30,587 bases of DNA from JAEZFI01 sp044508215 (GCA_044508215.1 JBIQID010000020.1:1-30587), one strand, 5' to 3'. Counted from the stretch's first letter, positions 1-8,715 are shown. Notes: generated by a model from the sequence alone, not told the origin. A program made the numbers and translations.

Positions 1-58
1 CCGGGGCCGCCCGAACGCCCTCCGGCCCGAACGGCCGGGGCCGCCCGAGCGTCACCCC
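1..58. repeat. short GC-rich direct repeat at window edge
   Basis: The motif CCGGGGCCGCCCGA occurs at 1-14 and again at 35-48, a period of 34 bases. It lies directly downstream of the stop codon of the leftward stress-protein gene. It could be the end of a tandem array or a 3' hairpin region that continues outside the window. Two copies are visible and no function is assigned. Confidence 0.4.
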
Positions 59-559
59 TCAGTGGTCGTGGTGGTGGTCGTCGTGCTCGCCGTCGTGGTG
101 GATCGGGATGAGCAGCACCGGGCACGGCGCGTGGTCCACCACGTAGTGCACCGTCGGGCCCTCGAAGAGGCGGCGGAACCAGCCCCGCGAGCTGGAGCCC
201 ATCACGATCATGTCGACGCCCTCCCGCTCGGCGGCGATGCAGATGGCGTGGCCCACGTCGGAGCCCGGCACGATCTCGTGGTGGAACTCCTCGCCGGGCT
301 CCCGGATGGCGTCCTCGGTGACCTCGAGGGCTGCCTCGGCCTGGCGGAGGTTGGCCTCCTTGATGGCGTCGATCTCACCAGGGGTGATCGCCGGCCCGGC
401 GAACCCGGTCGAGTTCACGAGCGGCTCGATCCGCGGCGGCACCACCGTGAGCAGCGTGATGTCGAGGTCCTCGCCGTGGAGCAGCGCGGTGCCCCGCTTC
501 GCGGCTTCGATCGACGCGTCGGAACCGTCCGTGGCGATCATGATCCTCATGCGGCGCAC
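59..559 (-). CDS. universal stress protein (UspA family) with His/Asp-rich C-terminal tail
   Basis: A 166-residue single-domain Usp protein of usual family length. The N-terminus (MRIMIATDGSDAS) is the typical first beta strand with the conserved Asp. The C-terminal half has the ATP-binding glycine loop, seen as MGSSSRGWFRRLFEGPTVHYV, followed by the last strand CPVLLIP. Usp proteins of this class bind ATP in the cytoplasm and are linked to stress survival. The oddity is the tail after the fold: HHDGEHDDHHHDH, almost entirely His, Asp and Glu, which could bind divalent metal (inference). The start used here is a GTG at 559 behind GAGGGGG with only 3 bases of spacing. An ATG at 550 is an equally plausible start. 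The AlkB-like gene lies 32 bp upstream on the same strand, so the two may be co-transcribed. Confidence 0.9.
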   Translation of the reverse strand: MRRMRIMIATDGSDASIEAAKRGTALLHGEDLDITLLTVVPPRIEPLVNSTGFAGPAITPGEIDAIKEANLRQAEAALEVTEDAIREPGEEFHHEIVPGSDVGHAICIAAEREGVDMIVMGSSSRGWFRRLFEGPTVHYVVDHAPCPVLLIPIHHDGEHDDHHHDH

Positions 560-591
560 CTACCCCCTCGTTCACCGGGCGCGGTCGTCGC

Positions 592-1229
592 TCAACGGCT
601 GAAGTGGAGCGGCGCCCGGTAGCTGGCCCCACGGTAGGGGCGGCCCCGTCCCGAGCTCCACCGCCACTGCACCGAGATGCGGCCGCGCCGCAGGCCCGGA
701 ACCTTCGGCACCGCGTGCTCCCACCCCAGCTGTGCGGTCCCGCCCATCACCAGCAGGTCGCCGCTGCCCGGCATCAGGTCGTGCACGGCGCCGTGCAGCT
801 CGAGCTCGTGGCGGTTCCGGTGCTCGCGTGGGCGGAGACGGAACGGCCGTGCGGCACCCAGGCTGAGGATCGCGATGACCGTGTCGTCGAGCCACCGCAT
901 GTCGGTGTCGCGGTGGAAGGCGATGCTGTCGGTGCCGTCCCGGTACCAGGCGAGGGCGAACCCGCCGAACCTCGCGCCGTACCGGTGCTGCAGCCAGCGG
1001 TGCGGCGCCAGCAGCTCCTGCGGCAGGTCTGGGTCGCCCACCCGCACGGCGCTCGTGAGCCGGGGCTCGTCGATCGTCCGCTCGTAGCGGAACAGCCGAC
1101 CCTGCCGCCACGGACGGCTCTCGACCAGCCGTTCGTAGAGCTCGTCGGCCCCGGTGAGGAAGCCCCGCGCGACGTCGACCCAGGCGCCGTTGCCCAGCTC
1201 CATCCGGTCGACCTCTGGGTCGGCGGCCA
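592..1229 (-). CDS. AlkB-like 2-oxoglutarate/Fe(II) dioxygenase, N-terminus lost in gap
   Basis: About 212 residues are visible before the reading frame enters the N gap. The 2OG/Fe(II) core is complete: the metal ligands are the HxD pair in FHRDTDMRW and the distal His in GWEHAVPK, and the R-x5-R pattern RISVQWR matches the 2-oxoglutarate and substrate arginines of AlkB proteins. Family members oxidatively demethylate alkylated DNA or RNA bases. The visible length is already close to that of a short AlkB homologue (about 200-220 residues), so few residues should be missing. The gene ends 32 bp before the stress-protein start and diverges from the F420-type oxidoreductase across the gap. The substrate cannot be told from sequence. 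Confidence 0.88.
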
Positions 1230-1329
1230 NNNNNNNNNNNNNNNNNNNNNNNNNNNNNNNNNNNNNNNNNNNNNNNNNNNNNNNNNNNNNNNNNNNNNNN
1301 NNNNNNNNNNNNNNNNNNNNNNNNNNNNN
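1230..1329. other. assembly gap 1 (100 N)
   Basis: A run of exactly 100 N, a placeholder length. No sequence is shared by its two edges, so real bases are missing here. They should include the starts and divergent promoters of the AlkB-like gene on the left and the oxidoreductase on the right. Confidence 0.99.
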
Positions 1330-2220
1330 CTGTCGTGGGCGGAGACGGCCCGGCGGGTGGAGGAGATGGGCTACTCGTCGCTGATGATGCCCGACCACTT
1401 CGGTGACCAGCTCGCGCCGTTCACCGCGATGGCCACGGCTGCGGCGGCCACGGAGCGGCTGAAGGTGGGCACGCTGGTGTTCGACAACGACTACCGGCAC
1501 CCCGTGGTGCTGGCGAAGGAGGCGGCGAGCCTCGACGTGCTCAGCGAGGGGCGCTGCGAGATCGGGATGGGCGCCGGGTGGATGCGCAGCGACTACGACG
1601 CGTCGGGCATCCCGATGGACGAGCCGAAGGTGCGGGTCGACCGGTTGTTCGAGGCGGTGCCGATCGTGCGCGGCCTGTGGGGTGGCGAACCGGTGACGCA
1701 CCACGGCGAGCACTACACGATCACCGCGCTGGAGGGCCTGCCCCGCCCGCACACGCCCGGCGGCCCGCCGCTGATCCTCGCGGGCGGCTCGAAGCGCATG
1801 CTCCGCTTCGCCGGTGCGAACGCCGACATCGTGGGGGTGAACCCGTCGATCCACTCGGGCGTGATCGACGCCGACGCCGCCCGCGACGGGATGGCGGATC
1901 GCATGGACCAGAAGGTCGAATGGGTGAAGGAGGGGGCCGGGGCCCGCTACGACCAGCTGGAGATCAACGCGTGGGTCCCCGTCGTGGCCATCACCGACGA
2001 CGCCCGCTCGGTCGCCGAGATGGTCGCACCCGGGTTCGGCCTCGAGCCCGAGCACGCGGTGGAGGCGCTCGAGTCGCCGATGACGATGGTCGGCACGGTC
2101 GACGAGATCTGCGAACGCCTCGAGGAGCGGCGCGAGCGGTGGGGCTTCTCGTACCACGTGGTGCAGAACGAGAGCGCCCTCGCGCTGGCGCCGGTGGTGG
2201 AGCGCCTGGCCGGCACCTGA
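1330..2220 (+). CDS. LLM-class F420-dependent oxidoreductase, N-terminus lost in gap
   Basis: The 296 visible residues belong to the luciferase-like monooxygenase TIM-barrel fold, closest by eye to the actinobacterial TIGR03621 group (F420-dependent, MSMEG_2516 type). Diagnostic stretches are MMPDHFGDQLAP, the segment around KVGTLVFDNDYRHP, RCEIGMGAGW, and PPLILAGGSKRM near the middle of the barrel. Such enzymes use coenzyme F420 or flavin in the cytoplasm to oxidise or reduce small substrates; the substrate here is unknown. The family usually begins some 20 residues upstream with a short first beta strand, which must lie in gap 1. The frame is open from the gap edge to a TGA at 2218. The assignment of cofactor is inference from family membership. 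Confidence 0.88.
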   Translation: MSWAETARRVEEMGYSSLMMPDHFGDQLAPFTAMATAAAATERLKVGTLVFDNDYRHPVVLAKEAASLDVLSEGRCEIGMGAGWMRSDYDASGIPMDEPKVRVDRLFEAVPIVRGLWGGEPVTHHGEHYTITALEGLPRPHTPGGPPLILAGGSKRMLRFAGANADIVGVNPSIHSGVIDADAARDGMADRMDQKVEWVKEGAGARYDQLEINAWVPVVAITDDARSVAEMVAPGFGLEPEHAVEALESPMTMVGTVDEICERLEERRERWGFSYHVVQNESALALAPVVERLAGT

Positions 2221-2300
2221 ACGCTGGGCGCCCGCCGCAGGTCGGCGAGCGGCCATGCGCTCGCGGCCCGGCACCTGAACCTTCGAGCGCTCGGCGTCAC

Positions 2301-2316
2301 TACTGTCCGGCACATG
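2301..2316 (+). promoter_or_regulatory. candidate -10 box for leaderless arylsulfatase mRNA
   Basis: TACTGT at 2301-2306 fits the actinobacterial TANNNT pattern and ends 7 bases before the ATG at 2314, the distance expected when transcription starts at the initiation codon. There is no GGAG-like ribosome site upstream. No convincing -35 box is visible. Confidence 0.35.
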
Positions 2317-4605
2317 GCGAGACCTGTCCCTGCCCCGCCCGCCGTCGGCCTGACCGTCGCGGAGTCGACCCCGTCGTTCACGCCGTTCCCGCGCGCGCCC
2401 GAGGGTGCCCCGAACGTGGTGGTGATCGTCCTCGACGACACCGGCTTCGGGCAGCTCGGCTGCTTCGGGTCCGACATCGAGACGCCCACCTTCGATCGGC
2501 TGGCGGCCGACGGGCTGCGCTACCGGCGGTTCCACGTCACCGCGCTGTGCTCGCCCACGCGTGCCGCGCTCCTCACCGGGCGCAACCACCACGCGGTCGG
2601 CATGGGCTTCCTGCCCGACGTGCCGATCGGCTTCCCCGGCTACACCTCCCGGATCCCCCGCTCGGCTGCGACCACGGCCCGGGTGCTGCGCGACGAGGGG
2701 TACAGCACGTTCGCCGTCGGCAAGTGGCACCTCACCCCTCGTTGGGAGGAGCACGCCGCTGGCCCGTTCGACCTGTGGCCGCTGGGGCTCGGGTTCGAGC
2801 GCTTCTACGGCTTCCTCGGCGGTGACACCAACCAGTTCGCCCCCGACCTGGTGAGCGACAACGGCTTCGTCGACGCCCCGCACGGACCGGACGAGGGCTA
2901 CCACCTCACCGAGGACCTGGTCGACCGGGCCATCCGGCTGGTGCGGGACCAGCAGCACGTCGCCCCGCAGAAGCCGTTCTTCCTCTACTTCGCCACGGGG
3001 GCCATGCACGCCCCGCACCAGGCGCCGCCGGAGTGGATCGAGCGGTACCGCGGCCGGTTCGACCAGGGCTGGGAGCGGTGGCGTGAGGAGACCTTCGCCC
3101 GCCAGCTGGAGCTGGGCGTCGTGCCCGAGGGGACGACGCTGCCGCCGCGCCCCGAGTGGGTGCCGGCGTGGGACGAGATGGACGAGGACCGCCGCCGGGT
3201 GTCGGCGCGGATGATGGAGGTGTTCGCCGGGTTCCTGTCGCACACCGACCACCACGTCGGGCGCCTCGTGTCGTTCCTCGAGGAGATCGACGTCCTCGAC
3301 GACACGGTGATCATGCTGCTGTCGGACAACGGCACCAGCGCCGAGGGCGGGCCGGTGGGCTCGTTCAACGAGCACCGGTTCACCCACGACATGGTCGACG
3401 ACCCTGCCGAGCTGGCGGAGCGCATCGACGAGCTGGGCGGGCCTCGGGCCTACAACCACTACGCCTGGGGCTGGGCGTGGGCGGGCAACTCGCCGTTCAA
3501 GCTGTGGAAGCGGTACACGTGGCTGGGTGGCGTGCGGACGCCGCTGATCGTCCGCTACCCGAAGGGCGGCGCCGGCGGTGGGGAGGTGCGCGACCAGTTC
3601 GTGCACGCCGTGGATCTGGCACCCACCCTGCTGGAACTGGCCGGCGTGGAGCAGCCCGCCGAGGTCGACGGTGTCCCGCAGCAGCGGGTGGACGGAGTCT
3701 CGATCGCGCCGACGTTCACCGACCCCACCGCCCCCGGGCGCGGCACCCAGTACTTCGAGATGCTGGGCAGCCGATCGATCGTCCACGACGGGTGGAAGGC
3801 CACGACCGACCACGTCGGCGCGCAGCTGAGCGTCGAGCGCGACCTGGTCCCGGGAAGCCACGACTTCGGCGGGGACCGCTGGTCGCTCTACCGGCTGGAG
3901 GACGACTTCTCGGAGGCGCACGACCTGGCGGACGAGCACCCCGAGGTGGTGGAGCGGCTGAAGGAGCAGTGGTGGCTGGAGGCCGGCCGCAACCAGGTGC
4001 TGCCGCTCGACGACGGGTTCATCACGCGGGCGATCGCGCTGGAGCCGAACCCGTGGGGCCCGAAGGCCACCGCAGTGTTCCGCCCGGGCGGTGGCGCGGT
4101 GAACGAGGACCAGCTGCCGCCGATGGGCGGGGGCTTCCGGATCCACGCCGACGTGGAGGTGCCCGACGGCGGCGCCGACGGCGTGATCGCGGCGCTCGGC
4201 GACTGGAGCAACGGCTTCGCCCTGCTGGTCGACGACGGGTGCCCCACGTTCGTGGTGAACCTCTTCGGCGAGCCGACGTTCGTGGTGGCCGAAGGCCCGC
4301 TCGACGCCGGGGCACGGAAGGTGACCGTGGAGTACCAGCGAGAGCGGGGCGGCGGCGGTCCGGTCGAGCTGCGCGTCGACGGCACGCCCGTCGCCAAGGC
4401 GACCCTGCCGGCCGACCTGCCGTTCCGCTGGCAGATCGGCGGCGGCGGGCTCCTCATCGGCCGCGACCACGGCTTCCCCGTGTACGAGGGCTACCGCCCG
4501 CCGTTCCCCTACGGCGGACTGATCCGCACGGTGACGCTCGAGTCGCCGATGCTGCTCCCCCGACGCCCGGCCGAAGAGGTGCAGGCCGCCCTCCACCGGG
4601 AGTAG
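2314..4605 (+). CDS. arylsulfatase (formylglycine-dependent, long actinobacterial type)
   Basis: A 763-residue alkaline-phosphatase-fold sulfatase that hydrolyses sulfate esters. The first metal-binding Asp pair is in VVVIVLDDTGFG (about residues 32-44). The nucleophile signature CSPTRAALLTGR begins at Cys79, which is converted to formylglycine in this family. GKWHLTP (about residue 138) supplies the active-site Lys and His. LLSDNGTS (about residue 335) supplies the second metal-binding Asp-Asn pair. Residues of about 575-750 form an extra beta-rich C-terminal domain, as in long AtsA-like sulfatases of mycobacteria (about 780 residues). No signal peptide is visible, so a cytoplasmic location is likely. 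The substrate is unknown. No formylglycine-generating enzyme is encoded nearby. Confidence 0.92.
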   Translation: MARPVPAPPAVGLTVAESTPSFTPFPRAPEGAPNVVVIVLDDTGFGQLGCFGSDIETPTFDRLAADGLRYRRFHVTALCSPTRAALLTGRNHHAVGMGFLPDVPIGFPGYTSRIPRSAATTARVLRDEGYSTFAVGKWHLTPRWEEHAAGPFDLWPLGLGFERFYGFLGGDTNQFAPDLVSDNGFVDAPHGPDEGYHLTEDLVDRAIRLVRDQQHVAPQKPFFLYFATGAMHAPHQAPPEWIERYRGRFDQGWERWREETFARQLELGVVPEGTTLPPRPEWVPAWDEMDEDRRRVSARMMEVFAGFLSHTDHHVGRLVSFLEEIDVLDDTVIMLLSDNGTSAEGGPVGSFNEHRFTHDMVDDPAELAERIDELGGPRAYNHYAWGWAWAGNSPFKLWKRYTWLGGVRTPLIVRYPKGGAGGGEVRDQFVHAVDLAPTLLELAGVEQPAEVDGVPQQRVDGVSIAPTFTDPTAPGRGTQYFEMLGSRSIVHDGWKATTDHVGAQLSVERDLVPGSHDFGGDRWSLYRLEDDFSEAHDLADEHPEVVERLKEQWWLEAGRNQVLPLDDGFITRAIALEPNPWGPKATAVFRPGGGAVNEDQLPPMGGGFRIHADVEVPDGGADGVIAALGDWSNGFALLVDDGCPTFVVNLFGEPTFVVAEGPLDAGARKVTVEYQRERGGGGPVELRVDGTPVAKATLPADLPFRWQIGGGGLLIGRDHGFPVYEGYRPPFPYGGLIRTVTLESPMLLPRRPAEEVQAALHRE

Positions 4606-4650
4606 CGGTCTCCGGGGCGTCGGCGGCGGCGGAGTACGCTCGACCGCCTG

Positions 4651-6252
4651 GTGACTGAGATCCTCGAGGACGATCCGGCGGTCGCCTCGAGACCGCCCGA
4701 CGACGCGTCCGCCGCCGGGCGGCGTCGACGCTTCGGCCCCCTGCCGAACCCGCGTGAGGCAGCTGCCGGCAGCGCACCGGTCCTCGTCCTCTGGGCGCCG
4801 ATGCTCCTCTGGTACGTCGCCCTGCGTCCCGGGGTGATGACCAACGACTCGATGGACATCTGGACCCAGGTGCTCACCGGCGACTGGGTCGACTGGCACC
4901 CGCCGGCCTACACGGCGCTCAACTACCTCTCGCGCTGGGTGTTCGGCACCCCGGCGCTCACGGTGCTGTCCCAGACGCTCGCCCTGGCCTGGGCGCTGTC
5001 ACGGGTGCTGCGCATCGGGATCCGGATGGGCCTGCCCGCCGTGCCGGTGTGGGTGGGCGGCGCGCTGCTGTGCCTCACGCCGCCGGTCGGTGCCTTCTCC
5101 GTTCACCTCTGGAAGGACGTGCCGTACACCGCGGGGTTCCTGCTGGTGGCGGCGCTCTTCGCCACGCTGGCACTGCACCGCATCGGCCTCCACCCGACGC
5201 CGACCACCGGCGCGTACGTGGCGGCGGGCTTCGGGGTGGTGACCCTCGACCTCCTCCGCCCCAACGGCATCATCGTGGTGCTGCTCTCCGGTGCCGCGGT
5301 CCTCGTCCTCAGCCACCGCCGGCTTCTCGTTGCGGGCATCTGGGTGATCGCGCTCGTGGCGGTCATCGCCGTCCAGTCGGTGCTCAACCCGCTGGCCGGC
5401 GTCCGGGAGGCCGGCGACCTGCAGCAGGCCGGCCTCGCACCCTTCGACCTCGGCTACCTCGCGGTGAACCACCCCGACGAGATGGAGCCACGGGACCTGG
5501 AGCTGGTCGAACAGCTCGCCCCGCTGGAGGAGTGGCGCCGCGACTTCGACTGCCACTGGGCGGCGGCCCCGATGGACCGGCTCGCCCCCGCCGAACGGGT
5601 GGCTCGCCTCCGGGATCGGCTGCAGGCAGCGTGGCGTCGCGCCCTCCTGTCCAACCCCGTGGAGGCGTCGCTCGGGCACCTCTGCGCCGCCAGCGTTGCG
5701 TGGAACCCCATCCCCTCCGAATCGGAGCGACGCCACTTCGAGACCCTCTACCACGGGGTGATCCCGAACCAGGTCGGCATGGAGTCCACGCCCGTGTCGC
5801 AGTGGCTGACCGACAACGCGCGCCAGGCGATCATCCGGACGTCGACTCCCGGGTGGCAACCTTGGTTCTGGCGGGCGCCGACGTGGATCTACCTGGGCGC
5901 CGTGCTCCTGGTGGTCGCCGCGGTCAGGGCGCGGTCGTTCTGGCCGGTGCTGGCGATCTCGCCACTCGTCGCCCAGCAGCTCTCGGTCATCGCGATGACC
6001 GGCCCGCACGCCCGGTACATGCTGCCGGCCGGCATCGCCGCGTTCGCGCTGCTGCCGGCCTTCGGTCTGGCGGCGGTGAGGGCGGGTCGGTCGGGGCCGG
6101 ACGACGCAGGGAACGAGGACGCAGGGGACGGGGACGCAGACGAAGGGGACGGAGACGACGGCGACGCCACGGATCCGCCTGCCACCACGGATCCGCCTGC
6201 CGCCGCAGACCTGGACCAGCCGGACGGGCTCTCCGTCGAGCCGTCCTCGTAG
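4651..6252 (+). CDS. polytopic membrane protein, GT-C glycosyltransferase-like, with acidic tail
   Basis: A 533-residue protein with a short cytoplasmic N-terminus and about nine to eleven hydrophobic segments from residue 45 to 470. After the first membrane span come MTNDSMDIW and then DWVDWHPPAYTAL. This layout of acidic residues in the first loop followed by a His-Pro motif recalls GT-C enzymes that use lipid-linked sugars (DUF6020-like or PMT-like), so I infer a glycan or cell-envelope role. The last 55 residues are a disordered acidic tail of Asp, Glu, Gly, Ala and Pro with a repeated TDPP motif. The start is GTG at 4651. A possible TACGCT -10 box lies at 4635. The gene is convergent with the GT2 gene and ends 17 bp from it. 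The exact function is not recognised. Confidence 0.72.
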   Translation: MTEILEDDPAVASRPPDDASAAGRRRRFGPLPNPREAAAGSAPVLVLWAPMLLWYVALRPGVMTNDSMDIWTQVLTGDWVDWHPPAYTALNYLSRWVFGTPALTVLSQTLALAWALSRVLRIGIRMGLPAVPVWVGGALLCLTPPVGAFSVHLWKDVPYTAGFLLVAALFATLALHRIGLHPTPTTGAYVAAGFGVVTLDLLRPNGIIVVLLSGAAVLVLSHRRLLVAGIWVIALVAVIAVQSVLNPLAGVREAGDLQQAGLAPFDLGYLAVNHPDEMEPRDLELVEQLAPLEEWRRDFDCHWAAAPMDRLAPAERVARLRDRLQAAWRRALLSNPVEASLGHLCAASVAWNPIPSESERRHFETLYHGVIPNQVGMESTPVSQWLTDNARQAIIRTSTPGWQPWFWRAPTWIYLGAVLLVVAAVRARSFWPVLAISPLVAQQLSVIAMTGPHARYMLPAGIAAFALLPAFGLAAVRAGRSGPDDAGNEDAGDGDADEGDGDDGDATDPPATTDPPAAADLDQPDGLSVEPSS

Positions 6253-6253
6253 T

Positions 6254-6269
6254 CCGGCTCGCTCGCCGG
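6254..6269. terminator. candidate small bidirectional hairpin between convergent genes
   Basis: CCGGC at 6254-6258 pairs with GCCGG at 6265-6269 around a 6-base loop. It fills the 17-bp space between two convergent stop codons. There is no T-tract on either side and the stem is only 5 bp, so the call is weak. Confidence 0.25.
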
Positions 6270-7235
6270 TCAGCTGCTCAGGTCGTCGAGCTCGCGTCGG
6301 CGCAGCATGACGCGGGTGTCGGACACGAGCCTGCGGTTCACCGACAGCAGGTCGGCGAGCAGTCCGAAGATCCAGATCTGCGCGGCCAGCATGAACATCA
6401 CCGCGGCGCCCACCAGGCTCGGCACACGGCTGGCGATGTCGTCGGTGAAGAGCTGCAGGTAGAACCAGCGGGCCACCAGCGCCAGGCTCACGAGGAACGG
6501 CGCCAGGCCCACGCCGAAGAAGAACCGGAACGGCTTGTAGAGGGCGAACGACCGCACGATCGTGGTGCCCGACCGCCAGATGTAGCGGGGGATGCTCTTC
6601 ACCAGGCGGGAGGGCCGGGTGGCGGGGTTCACCTCGATGTCCACGCCGGTGACGCGGATGCCGTCCCAACCGGCCTGCACGATCGTCTCCATCGTGTACG
6701 AGTACTTGCCGAACACCTGCGTGCGGATCGCGGCGTCACGGCTGAAGGCCCTGAACCCGGAGGCGGCGTCCCGCACCCCGGTGCCGGAGAAGAGGCGCAC
6801 GACCCCGCTGCCGGCCCGCTGGAGCCGCTTCTTGAGGGGCGAGAAGTCGTCGACGCTCTCGATGGGGCGCTCGCCGATCACGAGGTCCGCGGCGCCCGCC
6901 ACGATCGGTGCCACCAGGTCGGAGATGCACCGGCCCTGGTACTGGTTGTCGGCGTCGGTGTTCACGATGACGTCCGCGCCCGCCCGCAGCCCGGCGTCGA
7001 GGCCGGTGAGGAACGCGGCGGCGAGGCCCCGGTTGATCCCGAGCGACACGACGTGGTCCACGCCGTTCGCACGGGCGACCTCGACGGTGGCGTCGGTGCT
7101 GCCGTCGTCGACCACCAGCCATTCGACGGTGTCGAAGCCGGGCACCTCACGGGGGAGGTCGGCGAGGGTCTGCGGGAGGGTCGCTTCCTCGTTGAAGCAG
7201 GGGATCTGGATGATCAGCTTCACACCAGGGTGCAC
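6270..7235 (-). CDS. family 2 glycosyltransferase, polyprenyl-phosphate-sugar synthase-like
   Basis: A 321-residue GT-A fold enzyme. The N-terminal strand IIQIPCFNEEATLPQTL and the LVVDDGSTDAT nucleotide-binding segment are classic GT2. VIVNTDADNQY carries the metal-binding DxD-like motif, and DAASGFRAFSRDA resembles the dolichyl/polyprenyl-phosphate mannose synthase group. Two transmembrane segments close the protein (about residues 232-255 and 268-295), as in DPMS-like and GtrB-like enzymes. The expected reaction is transfer of a sugar from an NDP-sugar to polyprenyl phosphate at the inner face of the membrane. The partner may be the convergent GT-C-like protein, which would use such a lipid donor (inference). 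The start is GTG at 7235, with an alternative GTG at 7223 that begins exactly at the first strand. Confidence 0.88.
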   Translation of the reverse strand: MHPGVKLIIQIPCFNEEATLPQTLADLPREVPGFDTVEWLVVDDGSTDATVEVARANGVDHVVSLGINRGLAAAFLTGLDAGLRAGADVIVNTDADNQYQGRCISDLVAPIVAGAADLVIGERPIESVDDFSPLKKRLQRAGSGVVRLFSGTGVRDAASGFRAFSRDAAIRTQVFGKYSYTMETIVQAGWDGIRVTGVDIEVNPATRPSRLVKSIPRYIWRSGTTIVRSFALYKPFRFFFGVGLAPFLVSLALVARWFYLQLFTDDIASRVPSLVGAAVMFMLAAQIWIFGLLADLLSVNRRLVSDTRVMLRRRELDDLSS

Positions 7236-7341
7236 CCCTCGAGCGTCCGACGACGGTTCCGCACGCGGCGACTGTAGGCGAGGGCCCCGGCTCGCTCGAT
7301 CATCGCGACGGGCATCGCGGAGGCGATTTCAGGGCCGCCGC

Positions 7342-7376
7342 TAGTGTCGTGGCGACTCGAGCAGGGGGACGGCATG
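7342..7376 (+). promoter_or_regulatory. candidate -10 box and ribosome site of the DUF3089 gene
   Basis: TAGTGT at 7342-7347 fits TANNNT and would start a short leader of about 20 bases. AGGGGG at 7364-7369 lies 4 bases before the ATG at 7374. This ribosome site supports 7374 rather than the in-frame GTG at 7344, which would overlap the -10 box. Confidence 0.4.
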
Positions 7377-8696
7377 GGACCGATGAGCAGTCGACGAGTT
7401 GGACGGCGCGCCCGGGCGCTCGTCGTGGCGCTGCTCTCTGCCTCCCTCCTGGCAGCGGCGTGCGGTGGAGGTGACGACGACGCCGACGACACGAGCAACG
7501 GTCGCTCCACCACCACCGAGGCGGGCGGGCCCTCCACGTCGACCGGCGGTTCCGACGGGTCGTCGGGCGGTGGGTCCGGCGGGTCGTCGGGCGGCAACCC
7601 GTTCGAGGGCTACGAGAGCGAGATCTACGCAGACCCCGCCCACTGGCTGTGCCGCCCCGACGCCGAGGACCTCTGCGACGACGACCTCGACGCCACGGTG
7701 GTCAGGGCCGACGGCTCGCTGAAGGTGGAGGAGTGGGCGCCCGCCGGCGACGCTCCGATCGACTGCTTCTACGTGTACCCGACCATCTCGAGCGACCCGA
7801 CGCCGAACAGCGACCTCGTCCCGTCGCCCGACCAGGAGGGTGAGGCGGCCCGCAGCCAGGTGGCCCGGCTCGGCTCGCTGTGCTCGGTCTACGCACCCGT
7901 CTACCGGCAGCGCACCCTCACCGCCCTGGTGGCGGGGCTCGGTGGTGGTGGCGACGCCGACGAGCAGGCGGTCCGCGAGCGCGCCTACCTCGACGTGGAG
8001 GACGCGTGGAAGCACTACGTCGCCAACGACAACGACGGGCGGGGCGTGGTGCTGGTGGGCCACTCGCAGGGCTCGTCGCTGCTCACCCGACTGATCGCCG
8101 AGCAGATCGACCCGGACCCCTCGCAGCGGGCGCTGCTCGTGAGCGCGTACCTGTCGGGCTCGTCGGTGGCCGTGCCGGCAGGGAAGGACGTCGGCGGTGC
8201 GTTCCAGGACGTGCCGCTGTGCCGCAGCGAGGACCAGACGGGCTGCGTCGTGACCTGGTCGACCTACCGGTCCACGGCCCCGCCACCCGCCAACGGCTTC
8301 TTCGGACGGGTGAGCGAGGAGGGCCAGGTGGCGGGCTGCGTGAACCCTGCGTCCCCGTCGGGCGGCTCGGCCGAACTGCACTCGTACTTCACCACGGGAG
8401 CGTCGCCGGTGGGGGAGACCTCCGCTGCGCCGCCCCTGGTCGACCCGAGGGTGGGGCGCATCACCACCCCGTTCGCGTCCACGCCCGGGCTGATCACCGG
8501 CCAGTGCGTCGAGCGCGACGGGTTCAGCTACCTCGAGGTGACGATCCACGGTGACCCGGCCGACCCCCGCGCCGACGACATCGGCGGCGATCTCACCCCC
8601 GAGTGGGGGCTCCACCTCCAGGACATCAACCTCGTGATGGGCGACATGGTCGCCCTCGTGCGGGCCCAGCGCGCCGCCTACCTCGCCTCGAAGTGA
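7374..8696 (+). CDS. DUF3089 alpha/beta-hydrolase lipoprotein
   Basis: A 440-residue exported protein. An Arg-rich N-terminus and a hydrophobic stretch end in SLLAAAC (Cys30), a permissive lipobox, so the protein is probably anchored outside the membrane. A Gly/Ser/Thr/Asp linker follows (residues 31-80). The catalytic domain matches DUF3089: FYVYPTISSDPTPNSDL near residue 128, YAPVYRQRTL near 174, and the nucleophile elbow GHSQGSS with Ser231. The fold predicts an esterase or lipase-like activity on an unknown substrate. The gene is divergent from the GT2 gene. Its stop codon is followed within about 15 bp by intergenic repeat array A. The last 36 bases of the gene lie in a stretch printed a second time after gap 2 (8816-8870); this is an assembly artefact, not a second gene end. 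Confidence 0.87.
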   Translation: MGPMSSRRVGRRARALVVALLSASLLAAACGGGDDDADDTSNGRSTTTEAGGPSTSTGGSDGSSGGGSGGSSGGNPFEGYESEIYADPAHWLCRPDAEDLCDDDLDATVVRADGSLKVEEWAPAGDAPIDCFYVYPTISSDPTPNSDLVPSPDQEGEAARSQVARLGSLCSVYAPVYRQRTLTALVAGLGGGGDADEQAVRERAYLDVEDAWKHYVANDNDGRGVVLVGHSQGSSLLTRLIAEQIDPDPSQRALLVSAYLSGSSVAVPAGKDVGGAFQDVPLCRSEDQTGCVVTWSTYRSTAPPPANGFFGRVSEEGQVAGCVNPASPSGGSAELHSYFTTGASPVGETSAAPPLVDPRVGRITTPFASTPGLITGQCVERDGFSYLEVTIHGDPADPRADDIGGDLTPEWGLHLQDINLVMGDMVALVRAQRAAYLASK

Positions 8697-8715
8697 GCTG
8701 AGCCCCGACTTGTCC

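Noticed and set aside
604..2220. A single fused protein reading through gap 1 on the plus strand
   Set aside because: The part before the gap is antisense to the AlkB-like gene, and the reading frame through N is meaningless.
592..4899. Very long open frame on the minus strand opposite the oxidoreductase and sulfatase genes
   Set aside because: It runs through the N gap and antisense to well-recognised enzymes. Its Arg/Val/His-rich translation is the usual shadow of GC-rich codons. Only its last part (592-1229), the AlkB-like gene, is real.
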